Source: Thermogutta sp. (GTDB lineage Bacteria; Planctomycetota; Planctomycetia; Pirellulales; Thermoguttaceae). Taken from it: a DNA stretch of 14,422 bases. Within the stretch, counting starts at the first letter, position 1; every line of letters begins with the position of its first letter. The position numbers and the translations under genes are program-made. The notes beneath the pieces are model-generated. The model saw only the letters and a program-made list of their open reading frames with translations. It was not told where the DNA came from and did not search any database. The stretch lies in NCBI RefSeq assembly GCF_014359955.1, contig NZ_JACIYL010000020.1, positions 1 to 14,422 on the forward strand, in the 5' to 3' direction. Shown here piece after piece: positions 7,030 through 14,349 of this stretch.

Positions 7030-9606
7030 TTATTTTTTCTTTCCGGTATTCCTTTTGGGCCAACGATATTGAGGACACCGGGGATTATCATCATGCACCT
7101 CCACCTCGACCATGTCACCAACATTTGGCAATGGATCGGGCGGACTGCCAAGTGTTAAGACTCCCTCGGGATATCCCTCTTCTTTGACCCTAAACTTCTT
7201 CCCTTCCTCAATTTTGACGATTTGCACCTTTGTTGGAGTACCATGCTTTCTTTTTTGATAACGAACCTGCCCACGTTCTTCAACTTTCGGCTCCGTCACC
7301 AGCGTTGTGTTTTCTGCTTTCGTCATACACTCGCGTATGGCAAACTCGTCTAATTTCGATCTCAAATGCTCCAAAAGCTCTGACAGCATCTTGGCGCTAA
7401 TCTTGTCATCGGGTAGAACCGCACATGGGAACGCAATAACACGAATAATTGCGCGCCCATCTTTTGTTTTGCCCACGTGAATGAAGTACGGAGAGGCGTG
7501 GCGGATTTTCTGAAAGTCATCGGACTGGACCTGTTCTTTATTCCTGATAGCATATTCGTGTTTTTGCCCCAACCAAACGACATCGCACTTCAACGTCTTA
7601 TGTAAGTCTCTGATATAGCCGCGTTCCTGCTGACCGTCGCGATTGCTGCACCGTACGTGGCGAGGCAAGCCTAAAGCCTCTTTGTGCCAATTTCTTTTGT
7701 ACTTTTGGCAGAATTCCTGAACACAATATCCAAGATAGTCCAGTACAAACCAGTAATGCTTTGCCAAATCAACGTTATCACAAATCCTTTGTACCTGCCA
7801 TTCCATCTCTCCTGCTGTTTCACGTTGTTTGGCTTCTGAAGCACCCGGCTTGACCTCAGGTAAAGCCGGTACCACTGACCCGATCGATTCTTGTCTTGCC
7901 TTTTCAACCTTGCACTCTCTACGGAATTCTTCGGCAAGACGGTGGACATCTTCCAATCCGTGACACCCGTCGACCTCGAGGTCAGCGAAACAACCAAATC
8001 CATTTCGGGACTTCGAACCCACACCTCCATAATGCGTCAGCAACCAAAGTGCTGCAAGAGCTTGAGAGAGAAGAAGATCCGGCGACAGCGGGATGCCGGT
8101 GCGTTCCCCAGGTTTTTTCTGGATCTCCTCGGGAGAAAAGTACATGCCCGGGCGCGCTATAAAGGTGATGTCCCATTTTGCACCGGGCAAAACAACATAT
8201 CTCGTTTTTCTCTCGTGAGATCTGTTTGCTGGCATTTCATCCATACCGTATGACAGATAAAGGAGTCCCTGCGTCTCCCTTTCTCCGGGTTCCCGATAGG
8301 CGTGCACCTTAAAAAAGCCAGGATCCCGTCTCAATACCGATCGCTCTTTACCATTCTTAATTTCCTCAATAATTTTCTTGCCCGGCATTGGTATACGCTC
8401 TATGCTCTCAGTAACCGGTTCCACCGTAACACGGACGGCGCCGCAGGAATTGGTATCGCCCCAGATGGCGGATTCCATACGGTAGAGTGTGACGGCGTCC
8501 ACGTGGGCGGCGTGCATGGTCCTCCACCACCAGCGGAGCATCCCCCGGAGCGTCGCCGGCCGAAGTTCGCAGTCCTCTTCCTTTTGCAAAGGTCCCGCCA
8601 GAAACGCCGGTGTGACGAGTTCCAGTGTGCAGGTGAATTCTTTCCGTTTTTGCTTGGCGATGGCCCCTTTCCAGGTTTTATCGATGTTATCCGAAGAGAA
8701 CAATTTTGGCGGCTCGGTCAGCTTGAATGATCCATATCCGGAAGCGGTCTTGGCGCCGGCTCCTTCGTATTCCAGGGCACCGATCAGCCACTCGGTCGCC
8801 AGTTGAAGGAGTTCATCCGGCACATCCGCCCGGCGTTTGGCCAGGGCGAAAAAGAACGTGTGACCGGCAGAAACCGCCAGGAAATAGACCGGGATGGGCG
8901 AATCCCAGTCTCCCGGTGGTTCCTGATTCTGGTAATAACTAGCATGGTGGTTATTCAATATATCAACGACTAACGGCGTCCATTTCTCGGGCCAGGCGTC
9001 CAGAAAGATAATCTGTCCTGATGATGCCGTGATTTCTGTTCTGGGGTCGCTCGGATCGTGGCGGACTTCAGCGGGATGGTTGGGATCCCTGATCTGTTGG
9101 ATCCGGTCGGGATTCGGGGCCCAGCCGAAGACGTCCTCGATCTGTTGCCACGCCTTTTTCTGATCGGTTTGCGTGGGCAGCCAGACGGTTTCGGCAAATG
9201 CCCGGGCCATTCCTTTCAGTCCCGTACCGGGCAAATAGACGAAGCCGTAGATCGGATGCAGACAGATGCCGGCGTTCTCCAGCGCCGATGCCCGGGCGAG
9301 ATGGAGCGTCAGCGGCCCGACGGTTTCGGCTTTGAAGGTCATTGCTTCCCTCGCCGCCGCGACGGCCTGCCACCGCGCGAATAAATCGGCGTAGTTTAAT
9401 CCCGGGGGCTCGGTTCTGGATTTGCTGGCGATCAATTCAACGGTGGGCTTTTGAACCCGCTCCGAGAGCTTCCCAGTGTCGGCCCCAGGCTTGGAGAACA
9501 GCTCTTCATCCCAGGACTCGACGTATTTATCGAGCTGTAACCCCAGATGGGTGTTGTCGCGCAGCAGATCTCGAACAGATTTGGGGAGGGGAACGATCAT
9601 CGCCAT
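7030..9606 (-). CDS. cmr6-cmr1: Cmr6-Cmr1 fusion with extra C-terminal domain (type III-B RAMP proteins)
   Basis: One 858-residue frame joins two normally separate Cmr subunits. Residues 1-315 are Cmr6: GICLHPIYGFVYLPGTGLKG (113-132), IIFLDAWP, HHASYY, PIPVYFLAV and the glycine-rich GAGAKTASGYGSF. Residues about 320-765 are Cmr1: LRPATLRGMLRWWWR (348-362), the GGVGSKSRNGFG loop (527-538), a charged linker at 560-600, and a second RAMP half ending in RHASPYFIHV and RVIAFPCAVL. Both cap the 3' end of the crRNA in Cmr complexes; Cmr1 and Cmr6 help hold the target RNA. Residues about 770-858 are an added basic, beta-rich segment (VQIVKIEEGKKFRVKEEG, VGDMVEVEVHDDN). GAGGAG 8 bases before the ATG supports the start, and this site overlaps the cmr5 stop. 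No stop or frameshift separates the halves, so it is a true fusion in this sequence. Confidence 0.93.
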   Translation of the reverse strand: MAMIVPLPKSVRDLLRDNTHLGLQLDKYVESWDEELFSKPGADTGKLSERVQKPTVELIASKSRTEPPGLNYADLFARWQAVAAAREAMTFKAETVGPLTLHLARASALENAGICLHPIYGFVYLPGTGLKGMARAFAETVWLPTQTDQKKAWQQIEDVFGWAPNPDRIQQIRDPNHPAEVRHDPSDPRTEITASSGQIIFLDAWPEKWTPLVVDILNNHHASYYQNQEPPGDWDSPIPVYFLAVSAGHTFFFALAKRRADVPDELLQLATEWLIGALEYEGAGAKTASGYGSFKLTEPPKLFSSDNIDKTWKGAIAKQKRKEFTCTLELVTPAFLAGPLQKEEDCELRPATLRGMLRWWWRTMHAAHVDAVTLYRMESAIWGDTNSCGAVRVTVEPVTESIERIPMPGKKIIEEIKNGKERSVLRRDPGFFKVHAYREPGERETQGLLYLSYGMDEMPANRSHERKTRYVVLPGAKWDITFIARPGMYFSPEEIQKKPGERTGIPLSPDLLLSQALAALWLLTHYGGVGSKSRNGFGCFADLEVDGCHGLEDVHRLAEEFRRECKVEKARQESIGSVVPALPEVKPGASEAKQRETAGEMEWQVQRICDNVDLAKHYWFVLDYLGYCVQEFCQKYKRNWHKEALGLPRHVRCSNRDGQQERGYIRDLHKTLKCDVVWLGQKHEYAIRNKEQVQSDDFQKIRHASPYFIHVGKTKDGRAIIRVIAFPCAVLPDDKISAKMLSELLEHLRSKLDEFAIRECMTKAENTTLVTEPKVEERGQVRYQKRKHGTPTKVQIVKIEEGKKFRVKEEGYPEGVLTLGSPPDPLPNVGDMVEVEVHDDNPRCPQYRWPKRNTGKKK

Positions 9607-9618
9607 CGGAATTTCTCC

Positions 9619-10038
9619 TCAGTCGGTCGATTGGTCGTCTTCGGGCTTTTCTGCATCCGCGAATCGAACTAACCACTGGAGATAGGCCAAGACTTCGTCG
9701 GTGGCCCAACGGAGGAACTCGGCGTCCCCTTCGACAACGGCTTTCAAGAGGGCCATGTCGTCTGGTTCTGGTTTTTTGCTATCCGGGTTGACGCGTTTAT
9801 CGAGCACCCAATCCCCCAGGGCCACGAGCAGCTTCGGCGCATAGTTTTTTGCCTTGAGAAACGCCAGGGCCTGTCCCAATCCGGACGCAATGATCCGCAC
9901 CGGCAATTTTTTGGCCTGGCCGTGGAATTTTTCAAAATCAACGTCTTTATTATTTTTCGCCGCCTGAACGGCCTGCCACGCATGTTCTGCGCGACGTTGA
10001 TCAAGCGTTTTTCTATCGGCTTTTGTTGCGTTCGTCAT
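9619..10038 (-). CDS. cmr5: Type III-B CRISPR small subunit Cmr5 (Cas11)
   Basis: This 139-residue, mostly helical protein has the Cmr5 signatures RRAEHAW (15-21) and LPVRIIASGLGQALAFL (45-61). Cmr5 subunits stack along the Cmr4 backbone and stabilise the crRNA-target duplex. The length is typical of the family. AAGGAGT at 10047-10053 lies 8 bases before the ATG. The gene starts 51 bases after cmr4 ends, and its stop (TGA, 9619-9621) forms part of the ribosome binding site of the next gene. The C-terminus is acidic (KPEDDQSTD). The first six residues, MTNATK, nearly repeat those of Cmr4 (MSNATK), although the two proteins are unrelated in fold. Confidence 0.95.
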   Translation of the reverse strand: MTNATKADRKTLDQRRAEHAWQAVQAAKNNKDVDFEKFHGQAKKLPVRIIASGLGQALAFLKAKNYAPKLLVALGDWVLDKRVNPDSKKPEPDDMALLKAVVEGDAEFLRWATDEVLAYLQWLVRFADAEKPEDDQSTD

Positions 10039-10053
10039 AGCGATATACTCCTT
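10039..10053 (-). promoter_or_regulatory. cmr5 ribosome binding site
   Basis: AAGGAGT (10047-10053 on the minus strand) stands 8 bases before the ATG. The same heptamer and spacing occur before cmr4. Confidence 0.8.
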
Positions 10054-10089
10054 TTTTGTTCCACAGGCCTAACTAACCCATCAAGCAGT

Positions 10090-11040
10090 TCACGACTGCA
10101 GAACATGCACCGCACAGAGGCCTTTTCCCGTGGTTTCGTCGCCCCCGATCTGTAATACGCGGACATCTTCCAGGCACTGCCGAACTTTGTCGAGCACCTC
10201 CGCGGCGTCCATGGAAGCCTTTTCGTTCCGGCTGGAATTGGCCAGCAGCACAGAGTACATGAGGGTCTCGGCCGGGAGAAATTCCTGGTAAAACAGGGCG
10301 CCCTCTTTGACGGTTTTGCGTTCGTAATCAAGAGCGATGCGGGCAACGATCTCCGTAGCGTTGCGGACAAAGTGGGTGAAATCGTCGTCGGAGAGCACGA
10401 CGAGGTGGCTCTTCATGCGGTCCTGGGCAAATTTGTCAGCCACGGCATGATCCGCCAGCCACTTGGCCACAGCGTCACTTGGACCAACAACTTTGTAATC
10501 AAACTCCTCCAGGACAATAGTCACCTGAGCCGATTGTCCTACCAAAAGCGGCGAGTTCGTGGGGACGAGGGCCCTGTGTTCGCCTGGCCAGGTTGGCGGA
10601 AGCGACGGCGGCTCCGCACCGATCAGGGTCAGGTCGCGGCACAGGCGTTCCAGAACGCTGCGGCATGTCACCCAGGCGAACACCCCACGGAGCGAACGCA
10701 CGGGATAGGCGAGAATGCGGGCATCGCTGACGGTCAGGGCACCCGCGTGGGCGCTGCTTTCGTCCACTTTGCCCGGTCCAAAGATGGTGACAACATCCGA
10801 ATGTTCTTCGTTGACCACCTTGCGTGGCTGTCCGGTCTTCTGATGAATCCTCTCACGGCAGGCATCGCGAAGAACACCCTTGAGGGCTGAGCCCGCGATG
10901 TTCGGCCAGCCGGTGTGCCGTTCCCGCTGGACGGGAAGATCGACAGTCCCGAGGGCCGTTCCCGAGCCGGGATGCAACGCCGTCTGGGCATGGATGAACA
11001 ACAGTGCGCCCTGTGTGGTGGTTTTTGTCGCGTTAGACAT
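10090..11040 (-). CDS. cmr4: Type III-B CRISPR RAMP protein Cmr4 (Cas7 backbone, target-RNA nuclease)
   Basis: The 316-residue product has the classical Cmr4 motifs: LHPGSGTALGTVDLPVQRE (22-40), TGWPNIAGSALKG (43-55), HAGALTVSDARILAYPVRS (98-116), GVFAWVTC and IGGDETTGKGL (288-298). Cmr4 copies form the helical backbone on the crRNA and each cuts the bound target RNA at 6-nt intervals. The conserved acidic residue D34 in TVDLP is the likely catalytic aspartate by position. The start at 11040 is chosen because AAGGAGT lies 8 bases upstream and the family N-terminus begins there. The frame is open for another 80 codons upstream, but that part overlaps cmr3 and has no homology. The gene overlaps the end of cmr3 by 8 bases, consistent with coupled translation. 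Confidence 0.96.
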   Translation of the reverse strand: MSNATKTTTQGALLFIHAQTALHPGSGTALGTVDLPVQRERHTGWPNIAGSALKGVLRDACRERIHQKTGQPRKVVNEEHSDVVTIFGPGKVDESSAHAGALTVSDARILAYPVRSLRGVFAWVTCRSVLERLCRDLTLIGAEPPSLPPTWPGEHRALVPTNSPLLVGQSAQVTIVLEEFDYKVVGPSDAVAKWLADHAVADKFAQDRMKSHLVVLSDDDFTHFVRNATEIVARIALDYERKTVKEGALFYQEFLPAETLMYSVLLANSSRNEKASMDAAEVLDKVRQCLEDVRVLQIGGDETTGKGLCAVHVLQS

Positions 11041-12229
11041 CGTTCCAAACTCCTTGTAAAAAGCAGCCCCAACCCTGTTGCTGGTCCAAAGGCTTATCAG
11101 ACAACGTATCGGAGAGTGTTTCCGGAAGACGTTCGAGGAAATACACGGAACCGGCCGAGGCGGCAAACCGTGTGGGCTTGGGCCCTCTGCGGACAAGGTC
11201 CCAGCCGGAGACGGCGACCTCACCCGGCACGGCGGCCGCCACGAGTTCCCCCGCCAGGCACTGCGGATACCATCCGTCATCGAAAATCCCGGGTGTCGTC
11301 AGCACGACCAGGGGTTTTTGCCCCTGTTGGGGAACGGCCCGGGGAAATTCGAGCGGTCTATCGAAATGCTTGACCGCCACCTGTTTGCCTTCCCCGCCCC
11401 AGCGGAGAAAACTCACCGACTTCCACACGGATTCGCCCTCGGGCGGCACATGCAGCTCCACGTAAAAGGCGACTTCCTGCCTCAAAGCGAGGTAGCTCGC
11501 CGCGTAGATCTGGTGTTCCTCAGAAGTCAGTCGCACAGGATTGATTCCGATCCCCGTGCGGTTGTCGTAACCGAACAACTCACTTTCCGACACAAAATCT
11601 TGCTGGCTGAAATCCTGGGGTGGTTTGTTTTGAAGGAACTTCTGCATTCCGGTTGCAGTGAGAAAACCTTTGCAGGTTTCAACATCCTGACGTGTCTTCA
11701 CCCAGATGGGCCGCATGCCGTCCCGAGGAGGCTTCCAGCCGGGCAGGGTTTGATTCCGGGAAAGTGGCTGTCCCAACCAGATCTCCGGCCGGGCTGCCGA
11801 CTCGCTCTTTTTGAAGGAGAACACCGTGGCCGGCATGGGAAACAGAAGCTCCCAATGGGCGGGATCGGGCTTATCGGTGGAGGGCTCTTTTTCCCCGCGA
11901 CGCCTTCTGACCAGCCACGGTCCCCGAATGCGAACGGAAAAGAACCAATCGGGTGCTCCGGCCTCCTGGAGGCCCTGACGCCACACTTCCTGATATTCCG
12001 TTTCTGTAAGGCGGCGCTTCTCGGCTGCGCGGATATACGCCGCGCGGAGTTTGTCGAAATCGCAGCCCACGGCCCGAAGGAGACTCGCCCAGATGGCGCC
12101 CGCCGTGGTTTGGGGTAGCGGCAGGCCCGACGAGCCGCGCGTCGCCGCAGTGAAGGGGCGACCATCCCGGAAAAAGAGGACGTCGAGCGGCTCCAGCAGG
12201 GCCCCCATATGTTTGAGTTGCCGACTCAT
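11033..12229 (-). CDS. cmr3: Type III-B CRISPR RAMP protein Cmr3 (Cas5 family)
   Basis: The 398-residue product matches Cmr3 throughout: LLEPLDVLFFRDGRPF (11-26), GLPLPQTTAGAI (35-46), NRTGIGINPVRLT (223-235), WGGEGK (277-282), SGWDLVRRGPKPTRFAASAG (341-360) and the end QQQGWGCFLQGVW. Cmr3 binds the 5' tag of the crRNA and sits against Cmr2 at the base of the complex. The ATG overlaps the cmr2 stop in an ATGA arrangement (12226-12229). AAGGAGG at 12235-12241, inside the end of cmr2, gives a strong ribosome binding site, so the two genes are probably translationally coupled. M8 is a less likely alternative start. The length is normal for the family and no key motif is missing. Confidence 0.95.
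   Translation of the reverse strand: MSRQLKHMGALLEPLDVLFFRDGRPFTAATRGSSGLPLPQTTAGAIWASLLRAVGCDFDKLRAAYIRAAEKRRLTETEYQEVWRQGLQEAGAPDWFFSVRIRGPWLVRRRRGEKEPSTDKPDPAHWELLFPMPATVFSFKKSESAARPEIWLGQPLSRNQTLPGWKPPRDGMRPIWVKTRQDVETCKGFLTATGMQKFLQNKPPQDFSQQDFVSESELFGYDNRTGIGINPVRLTSEEHQIYAASYLALRQEVAFYVELHVPPEGESVWKSVSFLRWGGEGKQVAVKHFDRPLEFPRAVPQQGQKPLVVLTTPGIFDDGWYPQCLAGELVAAAVPGEVAVSGWDLVRRGPKPTRFAASAGSVYFLERLPETLSDTLSDKPLDQQQGWGCFLQGVWNDV
11041..11055 (-). promoter_or_regulatory. cmr4 ribosome binding site
   Basis: AAGGAGT (11049-11055 on the minus strand) lies 8 bases before the ATG at 11040. It decides between this start and the longer open frame that reaches into cmr3. Confidence 0.8.
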
Positions 12230-14175
12230 TCATCCCTCCTTCTCGCCAAAAACGATGCCGTCTGGCACAAGGTGAGGAAGTTTTCCAGAAGTTGACCACT
12301 CCGGATGCCGGCGCCGGCAGGCGGTGCACCCGATTGGGCAAGTGACTGTGATCGCTGGTCCCACAAACCGCCGAAAAACTCCAGTTGCTCCACGATTTTG
12401 GCCCCTGCTTTTTTAGGTGCGTCGGGCGACAGGAGTTTGCGTGTGGATTCCTCGGCGCGATCGACCTGCCGCCGGATCTCGGCCTTCATCGCGTCAACGG
12501 GAAGACCTTTCAACACCGGCAACTCGCGGTAGAGATGGCGTGCCCAGCGGTCGGATGCCCCGGCGGGACTCTCTCGGCTGGGCGTGAAGGCCACAACCCA
12601 ACCCTGGACGATGTCCAGGAACGGCCAGGGGCACAGTGCCATGGTGTGTTCACCCGACCTCCGGCAGACAGTGATGGTGATCAGGTCCCGACCGTTGTTT
12701 TTGGCATGTTTTTCGGCCTGCCTTGCGGTTTCCAGGGCAAAGCGAAGGTCTTCCTTGTAGTGGACGACAACGATGCCCGCACTGACTGTGGCGGTTTCGC
12801 CCGGCTGTCCGCCCAGGACTACCTGGGACCAGACTTTGCGAAAAGCCTCGTTAAGTTGCCGGGCACACGCGATGACCTTTGTTGTGGGAAGCAGTGCCAG
12901 CACGTCATCCCCGCCGCAGTACACAAGGACGCCGTGATTGTCTTCCACAATTTTCGGGGCATAATTGAGCGCGAACGTCATCAGGGCCTTGCTGATGGAT
13001 TGGGGATGCTCGCGGCCGGGTTTTGCCCGAAGATGCTTGCCCATGCGGTCGCCATCCATCATCAGCACGGCGTAATAGGCCGGTGCCTTGCCCTGGTCAT
13101 CCCGTTTCTTTTTAATCTGCTCCCAGACTTCCGGAGGGCAGAAACCTTCCTCCTCATCCTGCTCGGGGCGCTCCCAGTGGAGCCATTCGCCACTCCAAAC
13201 ACCATGCCGGTCCCGGACTGTTTGGGGAGAAAGCTCCGGCTCGTGGCTGAGCCATTCGGCAGCGGCGACGGTTGCCAGGTCTTCCAACCGCATCTTCCGA
13301 GGATCAACCGCGAGTTCGTTCACAAAATAGGCCGGCCAGGCAAACCGTTTGACAAAGCTCACCGCACAGAGGCGTTCGCCCGAGCGGATCCGCACCCCGC
13401 CAATACTCAGCCCGTTCTTGCCGCCGAGTGCCTGCCAGAACGCGGCGGCCTTTGTCAGCTCGGCAGGTCCCAGATTTTCGTAAGTTCCCAGCAGAGAGCA
13501 CTTGCCGGGATACATCCCCTGGGCGTCCGGGGTCGGTGAATATCGGGTGACTTTTCTGATCACCTTGTGCGTGGCGTGGACGCGGGCGGCCAGTTCCGCC
13601 TGGTCCGTCCACAGCTTGTCCTCTTCTGACGCCCCATCCCAGGGGCCTCCCAACGCTCCCCGCTCACCGAGCAATGACCTGACCGCGTCGCCTGGAATCG
13701 CTCCCCGGGGCACAACGGTCACCCGCACGTCGAAGAATGAATCAACCTGGGCATTCCACAAGCGATTGACTGAGTTCTCCCATTCCGCGGCTCCGTCGCC
13801 CTTCACCTTGGCGATTTCCGTCTGCAACGCCTGGCGCACATTGTCCGCAATGGTTTGCCACGCATTATCGAAAGCATCCCGGCAGGCCTGAGCGAGCGAC
13901 TCCGCCTCGTTGGCCGGAACCTCGGCAAGGAACCGGTTCGGCAAGCAGGGGGAGCGAACCTCCTTGCGCAGGTTCTGCGGGGACATGGGATCGCGGCTCA
14001 TATCGGGCTCGATGAAAGCCGCCGCCCCGTGTTTTGAATAGATCGGTTCCATGGCCTTACGGGTGAGCCAGGCCAGCAGGAAACTGCCGGTCCACAGATC
14101 CCGCAGTGTCCGCGCGGCAGAAATGAAGGACTGGACCGGCCCGACGGAAAAAACAATGAACGCACGATCATCCAT
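12226..14175 (-). CDS. cmr2: Cas10/Cmr2, cyclic oligoadenylate synthase subunit, HD-less
   Basis: This 649-residue protein is the large subunit of the type III-B complex. It begins directly with the first palm region, FIVFSVGPVQSFISAAR and LWTGSFLLAW, where many Cmr2 proteins first carry an HD nuclease domain. No HD dipeptide motif is present at the N-terminus. The palm motifs are intact: LMMDGDRMG (about 371-379) and the GGDD metal-binding site (421-424) in VLVYCGGDDVLALLP, followed by SAGIVVVHYKEDL and AEKHAKN. It should therefore make cyclic oligoadenylate on target RNA binding but lack HD-type DNA cleavage. The zinc-finger cysteines found in several family members are not obvious around KCSLLGT. 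The ATG at 14175 is preferred because GAGGA lies 7 bases before it and the family sequence starts here. A TTG at 14220 would add 15 unmatched residues. Confidence 0.94.
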   Translation of the reverse strand: MDDRAFIVFSVGPVQSFISAARTLRDLWTGSFLLAWLTRKAMEPIYSKHGAAAFIEPDMSRDPMSPQNLRKEVRSPCLPNRFLAEVPANEAESLAQACRDAFDNAWQTIADNVRQALQTEIAKVKGDGAAEWENSVNRLWNAQVDSFFDVRVTVVPRGAIPGDAVRSLLGERGALGGPWDGASEEDKLWTDQAELAARVHATHKVIRKVTRYSPTPDAQGMYPGKCSLLGTYENLGPAELTKAAAFWQALGGKNGLSIGGVRIRSGERLCAVSFVKRFAWPAYFVNELAVDPRKMRLEDLATVAAAEWLSHEPELSPQTVRDRHGVWSGEWLHWERPEQDEEEGFCPPEVWEQIKKKRDDQGKAPAYYAVLMMDGDRMGKHLRAKPGREHPQSISKALMTFALNYAPKIVEDNHGVLVYCGGDDVLALLPTTKVIACARQLNEAFRKVWSQVVLGGQPGETATVSAGIVVVHYKEDLRFALETARQAEKHAKNNGRDLITITVCRRSGEHTMALCPWPFLDIVQGWVVAFTPSRESPAGASDRWARHLYRELPVLKGLPVDAMKAEIRRQVDRAEESTRKLLSPDAPKKAGAKIVEQLEFFGGLWDQRSQSLAQSGAPPAGAGIRSGQLLENFLTLCQTASFLARRRDE

Positions 14176-14187
14176 GGTGTTATCCTC
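14176..14187 (-). promoter_or_regulatory. cmr2 ribosome binding site
   Basis: GAGGA (14183-14187 on the minus strand) stands 7 bases before the ATG at 14175 and fixes the cmr2 start. Confidence 0.75.
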
Positions 14188-14270
14188 GCTTTGCGGCACG
14201 GAAAGCCCAGGCTCGTTCAAGAACCTGCCCTCGAAAACGACTGCCCGGCGATGATCGATGAGTCATTCCT

Positions 14271-14291
14271 GTTACCCCGCAGAAGTTACCC
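14271..14291. repeat. Heptamer direct repeat in the cmr leader
   Basis: GTTACCC occurs at 14271-14277 and again at 14285-14291 on the plus strand (GGGTAAC in the transcript direction), 14 bases apart start to start. Both copies fall in the untranslated leader just after the predicted transcription start. They could be an operator for a dimeric regulator or chance; the function is unknown. Confidence 0.3.
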
Positions 14292-14306
14292 TTTGTTTGG
14301 TTAGGG

Positions 14307-14335
14307 ATTCTGGCACATCCAATCGTTTGTGTCAA
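14307..14335 (-). promoter_or_regulatory. Sigma70-type promoter of the cmr operon
   Basis: Read on the minus strand, a perfect TTGACA (14330-14335) is followed after exactly 17 bases by CAGAAT (14307-14312, four of six consensus bases). TGC directly before it forms an extended -10 element. Predicted transcription starts near 14300, leaving a leader of about 125 bases before cmr2. The promoter begins 15 bases after the stop of the upstream gene. Small or overlapping gene spacings downstream suggest that this one promoter serves cmr2 through the CARF nuclease. Confidence 0.75.
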
Positions 14336-14349
14336 GAAGCTCTCTCCAT

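Noticed and set aside
11041..11280. 80-codon N-terminal extension of Cmr4
   Set aside because: It overlaps cmr3 entirely, shows no Cmr4 homology, and a strong ribosome binding site precedes the ATG at 11040.
11078..12118. 346-codon open frame on the plus strand
   Set aside because: It lies antisense inside cmr3 and the start of cmr4, has no family motifs, and is explained by GC-rich codon bias on the opposite strand.
12385..13539. 384-codon open frame on the plus strand
   Set aside because: It is antisense to cmr2, which has clear conserved motifs. The plus frame shows no recognisable domain.
14176..14220. TTG start giving Cmr2 15 more residues
   Set aside because: The residues match nothing in the family, and the ATG at 14175 has a good ribosome binding site.
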